Notes under the pieces: generated by a model
Seen by the model: the letters and a program-made list of their open reading frames with translations, nothing else
Told to the model about the DNA's origin: nothing
Database searches by the model: none
Shown here: piece after piece, positions 6,258-12,927 of the stretch
Layout of the letters: the number at the start of each line of letters is the position of its first letter
How positions within the stretch are numbered: position 1 is the first letter of the stretch
Assembly (NCBI GenBank): GCA_937910975.1
Contig: CALEMZ010000027.1
Location: 1-18,705, forward strand
Origin: an uncultured Pseudorhodobacter sp.
GTDB lineage: Bacteria; Pseudomonadota; Alphaproteobacteria; Rhodobacterales; Rhodobacteraceae
Direction: 5' to 3'
Length of the DNA stretch: 18,705 bases
Translations under genes and position numbers: made by a program

Positions 6258-7211
6258 ATGCGCATTGCGCAGGTTGAATGGCAGACGCTGCTTGTGTTGA
6301 TTGCGACCTATGTGGTTTGGGCCTTGGCCACGACGTTCGTTTTTGGGTGGAACCCTGTCGCTGGAACTGTGCTAACCGGGCTTGCCATCACGCAGTTTTC
6401 TTCGCTTCAGCATGAGGCGCTGCATGGCCATCCGTTTCGCAGCAAGCTGGTGAATGAGGTGTTGGTGATGCCGGCGTTGACGCTCACCGTGCCGTACGGC
6501 CGGTTTCGCGATACCCATCTGGCGCATCACCATGACCCGATTCTGACAGACCCCTATGACGATCCCGAAAGCAATTTCTTTGACCCGGCGGTTTGGGTGT
6601 GCGTCCCGCGCGCGCTGCAGTTTTTGTTTAGGCTAAACAACACGTTGCTTGGGCGCATGGTGCTAGGGCCATGGATAGGCAATGCGACTTGGCTATGGGG
6701 GGAGGCGAAACTGTTCCGCGCAAATGCCCCCGGAGTGCGTCGCGATTGGGCCTTGCATGGGCTGGGGCTGGTCCCGGTTGTGGCATGGCTTTGGGTGGCA
6801 TTGATGCCGTTTTGGGCCTATCTGCTGGCGGCCTGGATCGGGCATGGCTTGCTGAAGATACGTACCTTTCTGGAGCATCGCGCCCATGAAACCGCCAGCG
6901 CCCGCACCGTGGTCGTTGAAGATCGCGGGCCTTTGGCGCTACTGTTTCTGAACAACAATTACCATTCCGTCCACCACATCCACCCCGGCGCACCGTGGTA
7001 TCAACTGCCAAAGCTCTACGCCGCCAAAAGGAACGATTTTCTGGCCAGCAATGACGGTTATGCCTACCGCAACTATGCTCAGATTTTCCGTGAATATCTG
7101 TTGCGTGCCAAAGACCCGCTGCCGCACCCGCTTTATTCGCCCGCCCCACTTTATTCGCCCGCAACGCCCTTGCCCACAGCGCCGATGGTGCAACCGCTCG
7201 ACAGTCGCTAG
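6258..7211 (+). CDS. Membrane di-iron fatty acid desaturase/hydroxylase
   Basis: A 317-residue integral membrane enzyme with the histidine boxes of the membrane fatty acid desaturase/hydroxylase superfamily: HEALHGH (from His52), HLAHHH (from His87) and HSVHHIH (from His236), plus an extra HRAH at 207-210. Hydrophobic segments lie at about 9-30, 35-50, 168-200. The boxes bind two irons on the cytoplasmic side and oxidise an acyl chain or lipid-linked substrate with O2. Relatives include acyl-lipid desaturases, ornithine-lipid hydroxylases of the OlsE type and carotenoid ketolases, and motif reading does not separate these. The C-terminal tail has an 18-bp tandem repeat coding PLYSPA twice. 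It follows the DUF2061 gene by 1 bp, and the divergent XRE gene is a likely regulator. Confidence 0.85.
   Translation: MRIAQVEWQTLLVLIATYVVWALATTFVFGWNPVAGTVLTGLAITQFSSLQHEALHGHPFRSKLVNEVLVMPALTLTVPYGRFRDTHLAHHHDPILTDPYDDPESNFFDPAVWVCVPRALQFLFRLNNTLLGRMVLGPWIGNATWLWGEAKLFRANAPGVRRDWALHGLGLVPVVAWLWVALMPFWAYLLAAWIGHGLLKIRTFLEHRAHETASARTVVVEDRGPLALLFLNNNYHSVHHIHPGAPWYQLPKLYAAKRNDFLASNDGYAYRNYAQIFREYLLRAKDPLPHPLYSPAPLYSPATPLPTAPMVQPLDSR
7131..7162 (+). repeat. Short tandem repeat (18-bp period) in desaturase C-terminus
   Basis: CTTTATTCGCCCGC occurs at 7131-7144 and again at 7149-7162, a period of 18 bp or six codons. It encodes PLYSPA-PLYSPA in the tail after the last histidine box. The unit is a multiple of three and keeps the frame, so copy number could vary without inactivating the enzyme. 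Confidence 0.8.
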
Positions 7212-7232
7212 GCCGCGTGGCATCAGGGGGCG

Positions 7233-8129
7233 ATGGAACTTTGGGTCATTGCCACCATCACCGCTGCCGCCGTGCAGACCATCCGCTTCATGCTGCAAAA
7301 GCGGCTGAAGGGAATTGGCCTTTCGACCGGGGGGGCTACGTTTTCGCGTTTTCTCTTTGCGGTGCCTTTGGCTGCACTTGGTGTTGCGGTGCTGGTGGCG
7401 TGGCGAGGCTATACGATCCCGACTCTGGGCGTGCAGTTCTGGGCCTTTGCCACGATGGGTGGCATCGCGCAAATCATTGCGACCTTTTGCACCGTGGCGC
7501 TGTTTTCGGAACGCAGCTTTGCCGTGGGCATCGCCTTCACCAAAACCGAAACCGTACAGGTTGCGCTGTTTTCCGCCGTGTTTCTGGCCGAGGCGGTGTC
7601 GGGCATGGGAATCCTCGCCATTTTGATCGGCTTTGCCGGGGTGTTGATGCTGTCGCGCCCCCCCGAAGGCTGGGCCTCGGGCAGGATCCTGAATCGGGCC
7701 ACGGTGCTGGGCCTGCTTGCGGGGGGCTTTTTCGGGGCCTCGGCGATCGGCTATCGCGGGGCTACGCTAGAGATTGCCAACGCCGACCCACTGTTTCGCG
7801 CCATGCTGGCCCTGGCCTGCGTCACCGCCTTCCAAACATTGGCCATGGCCGCTTGGTTGCGCTGGCGCGAGGCAGGGGAGGTGACGAAAGTTCTGGGCGC
7901 TTGGCGGGCCACTTTGCCCGTGGGGGTCACTGGGGTTTTAGGCTCATTGGGTTGGTTTACCGCCTTTGCGCTGCAAAATGCCGCCTATGTACGATCTGTC
8001 GGGCAGGTGGAGCTGATCTTTTCGATCCTCGTCTCCATGCTGGTTTTCGGCGAAAGGCCAAAACTGCGGGAGGTGCTGGGCATGGGGTTGTTGGCCGTCT
8101 CGATCATCTTGATCGTGGCGGTCGCTTAG
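7233..8129 (+). CDS. EamA/DMT-family transporter
   Basis: A 298-residue, very hydrophobic protein with about ten predicted helices in two repeats of five. The halves are separated near RPPEGWASGRILNR (about residue 145-158), as in the EamA (DUF6) drug/metabolite transporter superfamily. The second half has VRSVGQVELIFSILVSMLVFGERPKLREVLGMGLL, which matches the end of EamA repeats (E near helix 9, FGE motif). Substrates in this superfamily are varied (amino acids, metabolites, nucleotide precursors) and cannot be read here. The start ATG at 7233 follows AGGGGGCG. It lies 21 bp after the desaturase, probably the same operon. Its TAG overlaps the stop of the convergent NUDIX gene. Confidence 0.85.
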   Translation: MELWVIATITAAAVQTIRFMLQKRLKGIGLSTGGATFSRFLFAVPLAALGVAVLVAWRGYTIPTLGVQFWAFATMGGIAQIIATFCTVALFSERSFAVGIAFTKTETVQVALFSAVFLAEAVSGMGILAILIGFAGVLMLSRPPEGWASGRILNRATVLGLLAGGFFGASAIGYRGATLEIANADPLFRAMLALACVTAFQTLAMAAWLRWREAGEVTKVLGAWRATLPVGVTGVLGSLGWFTAFALQNAAYVRSVGQVELIFSILVSMLVFGERPKLREVLGMGLLAVSIILIVAVA

Positions 8130-8851
8130 ACAATCCGCCGAAACTGTGGCCGGGTGCCGGAGTTGTCAAAAAATGGCACGCCCTCCGCTGGGGGGCCATC
8201 GCGCAGCACGGCGGCAACCTCGGCCAGTACCACCTCGGTGATGAATGGCAGATCGAGACTGCGCGTCTGTGTAAGGCTGATCCAATGCAGATGCGAAAGC
8301 TCATCCGAGGCGGCGCTAAAATCATCGACATCGCCGGCAATGCCCTCCGCTGGAGCCAGAAAGAACCGCGCATCAAAGCGGCGCGGGCGGCCCGGAGGGG
8401 TAATGGCGCGAAAGATGAATTGCAGCGACCCGGCGGAGGGTACCAAACCGCGCGCGGCAAAACCGGCCCAATCATGTCCTTCATCCGCAGGGGGCGAGGC
8501 CCACAGGCCGGGGATGCCAAGTGCCAGGCCGGTTTCTTCCCACAATTCGCGGATCGCGGCGGCGGCAAGAGTCGCGGGCGCTATTTTGGCATCCACCGAA
8601 AGCCGTGCAGTGGTTTCGGCAGGTAACCCGCCCGCCAGCACCACATCGGCATCGGCAGCATCGACCGCACCCCCTGGAAACACATATTTCGACGGCATAA
8701 AGGCAGCCTTGTCGCCGCGCTGGCCCATCAAAACCTGTGGCGCACCATCCGCCCCCGCGCGCCACAATACCACCGTGGCCGCCTGCCGAACGGCGGTCTT
8801 GTCAACGATGTCAGATTTTCCGGATACGTCAGGCACTTTTGCCAAAGCCAT
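8126..8851 (-). CDS. NUDIX hydrolase, NUDT19-like with insertion in the Nudix box
   Basis: A 241-residue NUDIX protein. FPGGAVD is at residues 58-64, but the second half of the Nudix box, RELWEETGLAL, starts at 101. About 30 residues more than the normal spacing therefore split the motif. The catalytic REXXEE glutamates (Glu102, Glu105, Glu106) are intact. An insertion of this kind is known from NUDT19-type enzymes, which hydrolyse CoA and acyl-CoA diphosphate bonds, so a CoA-type substrate is a reasonable guess. The ATG at 8851 is inside the end of the DUF983 gene (23-bp overlap), which fits coupled translation. It ends tail-to-tail with the EamA gene. Confidence 0.85.
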   Translation of the reverse strand: MALAKVPDVSGKSDIVDKTAVRQAATVVLWRAGADGAPQVLMGQRGDKAAFMPSKYVFPGGAVDAADADVVLAGGLPAETTARLSVDAKIAPATLAAAAIRELWEETGLALGIPGLWASPPADEGHDWAGFAARGLVPSAGSLQFIFRAITPPGRPRRFDARFFLAPAEGIAGDVDDFSAASDELSHLHWISLTQTRSLDLPFITEVVLAEVAAVLRDGPPAEGVPFFDNSGTRPQFRRIV

Positions 8852-9221
8852 GCATACGCCGCGCCCATTGCATCGCCACGACTGCACCTTTCAGCCGGGG
8901 CAGCAAGAACAGCGACAGCGCCACCGTACCGACCGAGAATACCGAGGCCAGAGCCCAAGGATCAGGGCGATAAGTGACGAATGCCCAAAGGATCGTCGGG
9001 CCCATTAAATGTCCAACGATCAGAATGGTCAGATAGGCGGGCCCGTCATCGGCGCGGTGATGGTGCAATTCTTCGCTGCATACTGGGCAGGTATCGCGCA
9101 CCTGCAAGTAACCGCGCAGCATTGGTCCGGATCCGCAGCTTGGGCAACGGCAGCGCCAGCCACGGCGTAGCGCCAAGCTTACCGGGCGGTCGTCTTCAAG
9201 CTCAATGGTCAGATCGGTCAT
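8829..9221 (-). CDS. DUF983 zinc-ribbon membrane protein
   Basis: A 130-residue protein with an N-terminal zinc-ribbon-like motif, CPSC (Cys26/Cys29) and CPVC (Cys45/Cys48), then HHHRADDGPAYLTI, the DUF983 hallmark, and two hydrophobic helices at about 62-83 and 89-109. The function is unknown. Homologues are encoded near RNase R and NUDIX genes in many alphaproteobacteria (recollection). Here it is directly upstream of, and overlaps, the NUDIX gene. The start ATG at 9219-9221 has only a weak Shine-Dalgarno. Its leader region contains repeated GGGGGCTG and several pairing options (see the separate entry). Confidence 0.8.
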   Translation of the reverse strand: MTDLTIELEDDRPVSLALRRGWRCRCPSCGSGPMLRGYLQVRDTCPVCSEELHHHRADDGPAYLTILIVGHLMGPTILWAFVTYRPDPWALASVFSVGTVALSLFLLPRLKGAVVAMQWARRMHGFGKSA

Positions 9222-9431
9222 TCAATACGTCCATTCGGGGGCTGCTTTGGGGGGCTGAAATCAGTAAGCCCCGTTCATAGCTGGTTCTGGTCGAAAAGTA
9301 GAGGGCAAGAACGGGCTTGCGTCGTGATGTCGCAAAAAACGCTACAATGCTGCGACGGAAACCCTAGCCTGCCGCGTTTGATAAAACATGAAGGACGGCA
9401 AACAGCCATTCAAAGCAGACAGGAAACGCAA
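9222..9431. promoter_or_regulatory. Divergent regulatory region between DUF983 and EF-hand genes, structured
   Basis: This 210-bp gap serves divergent genes. GGGGGCTG is repeated at 9237-9244 and 9250-9257. GGGGCT (9251-9256) can pair with AGCCCC (9267-9272). The latter also lies in AAGCCCCGTTC (9266-9276), which can instead pair with GAACGGGCTT (9309-9318) with one bulge. TTGCG (9317-9321)/CGCAA (9331-9335) and GTCGCA (9329-9334)/TGCGAC (9351-9356) are further inverted repeats. GGAAAC (9357-9362), then 17 bp, then GATAAA (9380-9385) is a possible promoter for the EF-hand gene with an ECF-like -35. AGGA (9421-9424) is the ribosome binding site. Confidence 0.35.
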
Positions 9432-9935
9432 ATGAAAACCAAGACAATTCTGAGTGCAGTTACTTTGGCCGCCATGGTTGCCGCTAGCTTTTCGACCATT
9501 GCAAACGCCGAAATAGGGCCACGCGGCGGGGACCGGGCCGGGATGATGCCCGCGTTTGAAGAGATGGATGCAAATGCCGATGGCAAGGTGACTAAAGAGG
9601 AAATTGCTGCGTTCCGCGCCGCAAAAGTTACCGCTCTCGACACCGACAAAGATGGCATCCTGTCTGAGGCGGAGCTGATTGCAGGCCACCAGAAACGCCA
9701 AAGCGAGCGCGAGGTGCGCATGGCCAAGCGCATGATAGAGCGGCAAGACGTAAACAAGGATGGTGTGCTTTCCGTGGACGAGATGTCCGCACCTGATGAG
9801 CGTGGCGGAAAGTTCTTTGCGCGCGCGGATGCCGACGACGACGGCGCAATTTCCAAGGCTGAGGCTGAGGCCTTTAAAGCCAAGATGGGGAAACGCGGTG
9901 GCAAGCACAAACGCGGCGATCGCGACAGCAACTGA
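9432..9935 (+). CDS. Secreted EF-hand calcium-binding protein (four loops)
   Basis: A 167-residue protein with a Sec signal peptide (MKTKTILSAV start, cleavage expected after ANA at residues 24-26). It has four canonical 12-residue EF-hand loops: DANADGKVTKEE (46-57), DTDKDGILSEAE (70-81), DVNKDGVLSVDE (106-117) and DADDDGAISKAE (133-144). All have Asp at position 1, Asp/Asn at 3, Asp at 5, Gly at 6 and Glu at 12, so all four should bind Ca2+. The tail is basic (GKRGGKHKRGDR). The start is the ATG at 9432 after AGGA; upstream in-frame codons do not resemble coding sequence. Location should be periplasmic. It is 97 bp upstream of a sigma factor operon and may be its target or a sensor component. 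Confidence 0.9.
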   Translation: MKTKTILSAVTLAAMVAASFSTIANAEIGPRGGDRAGMMPAFEEMDANADGKVTKEEIAAFRAAKVTALDTDKDGILSEAELIAGHQKRQSEREVRMAKRMIERQDVNKDGVLSVDEMSAPDERGGKFFARADADDDGAISKAEAEAFKAKMGKRGGKHKRGDRDSN

Positions 9936-9943
9936 CCCGCGTT

Positions 9944-9979
9944 TGGCCCCCTTCATTCCTCCCCGTATGAAGGGGGCCA
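9944..9979 (+). terminator. Perfect 13-bp hairpin between EF-hand gene and sigma operon
   Basis: Positions 9944-9956 pair without mismatch to 9967-9979 across a 10-nt loop; the core stem is GGCCCCCTTCA/TGAAGGGGGCC. It starts 8 bp after the EF-hand stop. It is too strong to be chance, yet no T-run follows in the next 15 bases. It may be a partial or Rho-assisted terminator, or an RNA processing and stability element that sets a ratio between the EF-hand mRNA and the sigma operon. Confidence 0.7.
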
Positions 9980-10032
9980 TGACGATTGAATTGATCTTAT
10001 GATTGTGGATTGTTAGTGCCCATAGGATGAAG

Positions 10033-10626
10033 ATGCCCTTCGACGACGCCTCTGATGTGCCAGACGACGCCTTGTTGGTGCTTTATGCCAATGGGGACGG
10101 TGCCGCCGCGCGTGAGCTGGCGGCACGGCATTTGCCCAGGGTCTTGGCTTACGCCACGCGGATGTTGGGTGGAGATCGGGCCGAGGCAGAGGATGTTGCG
10201 CAAGAGGCGATGCTGCGGCTTTGGCGGATCGCGCCGGAGTGGCGGCAAGGCGAGGCGAAGGTTTCAACCTGGCTTTACCGGGTGGTCACAAACCTGTGCA
10301 CCGACCGCCTGCGTGGCATCAGGCGCCGCCGTGCGGTGGCACTTGATGATGCGCCCGAAGTGACCGATGGCGCGAAAAGCGTCGAGGTGGGTTTGGTCGA
10401 AAATGACCGGATGACCGCCTTGGCTTTGGCCTTGGACACATTGCCAGACCGCCAGCGCCAGGCGGTTATCTTGCGCCATATCGAGGGGCTTTCAAACCCC
10501 GAGATTGCCGAGGTGATGGACATCGGCGTGGAAGCGGTTGAGAGTTTGACGGCGCGGGGAAAGCGGGCTTTGGCCACAGCTTTGGCCGGGCGCCGGGCGG
10601 AATTGGGCTATGAGGAAGGAAGCTGA
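10033..10626 (+). CDS. ECF-type RNA polymerase sigma factor
   Basis: A 197-residue sigma-70 family protein with only regions 2 and 4, as in ECF sigma factors. Region 2 spans about 26-97 (ARHLPRVLAYATRMLG, AEAEDVAQEAMLRLWRIAPEW, STWLYRVVTNLCTDRLR). Region 4 spans about 129-183 (LPDRQRQAVILRHIEGLSNPEIAEVM, then the helix that contacts the -35 element). AGGA at 10024-10027 is well spaced for the ATG at 10033; an ATG at 10027 and a TTG at 10003 are less well supported. It is followed after 1 bp by a membrane protein with the features of an anti-sigma factor and then by a CnrX-like sensor, so envelope stress or metal/ion sensing is the likely role. Confidence 0.88.
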   Translation: MPFDDASDVPDDALLVLYANGDGAAARELAARHLPRVLAYATRMLGGDRAEAEDVAQEAMLRLWRIAPEWRQGEAKVSTWLYRVVTNLCTDRLRGIRRRRAVALDDAPEVTDGAKSVEVGLVENDRMTALALALDTLPDRQRQAVILRHIEGLSNPEIAEVMDIGVEAVESLTARGKRALATALAGRRAELGYEEGS

Positions 10627-10627
10627 G

Positions 10628-10981
10628 ATGCAAGACAGCGATCTGGACGATCTTTTTGCAACGGCAAGGCGCGAGCCTGCGGCTGTTGTTTCCGTCGGTC
10701 TTATGGCACGAGTGATGGCTGACGCCGAGGCGCATCAACCCCGTGCGGCCAAGCCTCTAGCCGCTGCGCCGCGTGGCGGGTTCTGGAGGGGGGCTCTGTC
10801 CGCGATAGGTGGAGCGGGTGCGCTTGCGGGCCTGTCTACGGCCACTTTGGCCGGGGTTTGGATTGGTTTTGCGCAACCCTCTGCCGTTATCGCGGTGACG
10901 GAGGCATTTGGGGTCGAAGGTAGCCTGATCGAAACCGTGGATGTCCTCCCCACTTTCGACGACTTCCTGACGGAAGGATAA
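10628..10981 (+). CDS. Single-pass membrane protein, probable anti-sigma factor
   Basis: A 117-residue protein with an acidic, helical cytoplasmic N-terminus (SDLDDLFATARREPA, then LMARVMADAEAH), one hydrophobic segment at about 57-82 and a short acidic C-terminal tail (VDVLPTFDDFLTEG). This is the size and topology of small anti-sigma factors such as CnrY, though I see no sequence motif such as ZAS that proves it. The assignment rests on position: it starts 1 bp after the sigma gene stop, with GGAAGGAAG upstream, and is followed at 3 bp by the sensor gene. Some databases may carry misleading enzyme names for such proteins; no enzyme motif is visible here. Confidence 0.65.
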   Translation: MQDSDLDDLFATARREPAAVVSVGLMARVMADAEAHQPRAAKPLAAAPRGGFWRGALSAIGGAGALAGLSTATLAGVWIGFAQPSAVIAVTEAFGVEGSLIETVDVLPTFDDFLTEG

Positions 10982-10984
10982 GGG

Positions 10985-11512
10985 ATGAACGATATCAACA
11001 AATCACCAGCGCCTCTGCAAAGCGGCAAGCCGGATTTTCGCTGGGGGCGCGTTTTGCTGTTTGTGTCTTTGGCGCTGAACTTTGCCGTTCTTGGTATTAT
11101 CGGGGGGGCGGTCATGGGGCGGTTTGGCCCGGATCGTGGCAACATTGCCGCACGCGAAGTGGGCTTTGGTTTCTTTACCGAGGCGCTGTCGGATCAAGAC
11201 CGCAAAGACCTGCGCCGCGCTTATGGTCAGGTGAGGCCGGATATCCGCGCGGACCGGCGGCAGATGCGCGAGGATTTGCAGCGCGTGGTGGACCTTTTGC
11301 GGGCCACGCCTTTTGACGCCGAGGCGTTGCGTTCAAGTTTGGATGCAGGGGTTAGCCGTATTCGAGAGCGGCAAGAACTTGGTCAAACGATCATTCTGGA
11401 TCACCTGTCCAAAATGACGGCCGAGGAGCGGGTTGCCTTTGCGGATCGGCTGGAGAATAGCCTCAAGCGTCAACCGCGCGGAGATCTTCGCCCAGGCCGC
11501 GAGCGCAATTAA
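10985..11512 (+). CDS. Membrane-anchored periplasmic sensor, Metal_resist/CnrX-like
   Basis: A 175-residue protein with one N-terminal membrane helix at about 21-45 and a periplasmic helical domain at 46-175. The domain is rich in Arg, Asp and Glu: LSDQDRKDLRRAYGQVRPDIRADRRQ-type helices, then ALRSSLDAGVSRIRERQE and a final KMTAEERVAFADRLE. This is the helical-hairpin pattern of the Metal_resist/CnrX/Spy-CpxP group (periplasmic heavy-metal sensors and chaperones). Unlike CnrX, it has no Cys, a single His (LDHLS) and few Met, so nickel/cobalt binding is doubtful. GGAAGGATAAGGG precedes the ATG at 10985. It is the last gene of the sigma operon and probably modulates the anti-sigma protein. Confidence 0.75.
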   Translation: MNDINKSPAPLQSGKPDFRWGRVLLFVSLALNFAVLGIIGGAVMGRFGPDRGNIAAREVGFGFFTEALSDQDRKDLRRAYGQVRPDIRADRRQMREDLQRVVDLLRATPFDAEALRSSLDAGVSRIRERQELGQTIILDHLSKMTAEERVAFADRLENSLKRQPRGDLRPGRERN

Positions 11513-11541
11513 CCCCGGCCATCGGGACGTCCTTACACATT

Positions 11542-12927
11542 TTAGGCGGCGGCGTTGCTGATCGTCACCATGTTGCGCCCATTGGATTTCGCGATCATCA
11601 AGGCCTGATCGGCACGTTCAATCACCTCTGTTACTTCTTCATTCCGCCAGGCACTCCCGCTCTCATAAATAGCGAGGCCAATGGATGCAGTGACTTTTAG
11701 CGGCGCAAACCCCAGTAAAGTAAAGGCTGTTTCCTCAATTGCGCGGCAAATCCTTTCGGCTATCGGCTCGGCCATTGCAAGATTGGTACTTGGCAGGGCG
11801 ATCAAGAACTCCTCCCCACCAATACGGGCCAGCAAGTCACCCGCCCGAATATTGGCCGCCATGCGCCGCGCCACTTCCGTCAGCACCGCATCGCCGGAGG
11901 CGTGGCCAAACTGGTCATTCACCTCCTTGAAACGGTCAAGATCCAGAACCATCACCGCAAAAGAGCCGCCGTTCGAACGGGTTTGTGCCGCAATTTCACC
12001 GATCTGGCTGAAAGCATAGCGGCGATTGAAAAGGCCGGTCAGCGGATCAATCACTGCAAGGCGCAACCCGTCCCGTACTGAAGCGCGCAACGAGTCCGAC
12101 TCCCGCTTGCGCAGCATCAGGCGCGACAGGCGAAGTCCAAATTCGCGCGGGTCAATCCCTGCATCTACGACATCATTCGCCCCTAGGTCATAGGCCATGG
12201 CCGTATCCCCTGCTGCCGGTGCCGATTTGACAATGCAAATCGCTGCGTGGCGGGTTTGTGTCCTGCTGCGCAATTCCGACATCAAGCGCAGGCCGCCTGT
12301 CGGGTCTTGCAAGTCATACTCGATCACAAATACATCGGGAACCGGCGATAAAGGTCGCTCTGCCAATGCTGCCTCGCGAGACATCATTATCATTTGATCC
12401 GGCAAATGCGCGCCATAGTCGCGCCGCCAGCGCAGGGCAGTTTCGGGCCGATGCGTGACAAGGGAAATGATGCCTGGCTGCCGAAACTCTGCGGCTGGCT
12501 CTGCAAATCCCAAAGCAAGGATAGGTGCGCCATCGCTTTGCAGATCCGCAATCTCCTCGCGCCCGCGCAAAAGGTTTCGCAAACGGGCCAGCAACGTCTG
12601 GTCATCCACGGATTTGGTCAAGAAATCATCTGCCCCTGCCGCCAGCGCAGCCATACGCGACGCGGCATCGCCTTCAGCCGAGAAAGCAACAACGGGGATG
12701 GTGGCTGTCTCCGGGTCCGCCCGTAACCGGCGCAGCACTTCAGTGCCCGGCATGTCCGGCAGCACGAGGTCCAGCAAAATAAGGTCGGGTCTTTCAAGCT
12801 TAGCCAGCGCCAAGCACCCAGCGCCATCCGCCGCCAGAAGCGGGGCATAGCAAGCTGCTCCGAGCTTGACCTTGTAGACGATGCGATTGGTCGCAACATC
12901 GTCCACAATGAGTATTTTGCCTGACAT
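11542..12927 (-). CDS. pleD: PleD-type response regulator diguanylate cyclase (REC-REC-GGDEF)
   Basis: A 461-residue protein with the PleD architecture. REC1 (about 4-120) has acidic Asp9/Asp10, phospho-acceptor Asp53 (LILLDLVLPDMPG) and conserved Lys104 (FLTKS). REC2 (about 150-270) is degenerate: the aligned acceptor position is Glu203 (VFVIEYDLQDP). The GGDEF domain (about 285-458) has DPLTGLFNRR, LDLDRFKEVND, and the active-site GGEEF at 370-374. The inhibitory I-site RxxD (Arg361-Asp364) stands five residues before it. The enzyme should make cyclic di-GMP from two GTP upon REC1 phosphorylation, with product inhibition. In Caulobacter PleD controls the swarmer-to-stalked transition. No divK lies next to it here. 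It is divergent from DUF3572. Confidence 0.92.
   Translation of the reverse strand: MSGKILIVDDVATNRIVYKVKLGAACYAPLLAADGAGCLALAKLERPDLILLDLVLPDMPGTEVLRRLRADPETATIPVVAFSAEGDAASRMAALAAGADDFLTKSVDDQTLLARLRNLLRGREEIADLQSDGAPILALGFAEPAAEFRQPGIISLVTHRPETALRWRRDYGAHLPDQMIMMSREAALAERPLSPVPDVFVIEYDLQDPTGGLRLMSELRSRTQTRHAAICIVKSAPAAGDTAMAYDLGANDVVDAGIDPREFGLRLSRLMLRKRESDSLRASVRDGLRLAVIDPLTGLFNRRYAFSQIGEIAAQTRSNGGSFAVMVLDLDRFKEVNDQFGHASGDAVLTEVARRMAANIRAGDLLARIGGEEFLIALPSTNLAMAEPIAERICRAIEETAFTLLGFAPLKVTASIGLAIYESGSAWRNEEVTEVIERADQALMIAKSNGRNMVTISNAAA

Noticed and set aside
7217..8626. Long open frame of about 469 codons on the plus strand
   Set aside because: It lies out of frame with the EamA gene and antisense to the NUDIX gene. 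Its translation is Gly/Arg/Cys-rich without family motifs, as expected of a shadow frame in GC-rich coding DNA.
9357..9378. EcfG-type promoter GGAAAC with CGTT upstream of the EF-hand gene
   Set aside because: The spacing between GGAAAC and CGTT is only about 12 bp, shorter than the 16-17 bp of that class. The alternative GGAAAC-N17-GATAAA was kept as a weak candidate.
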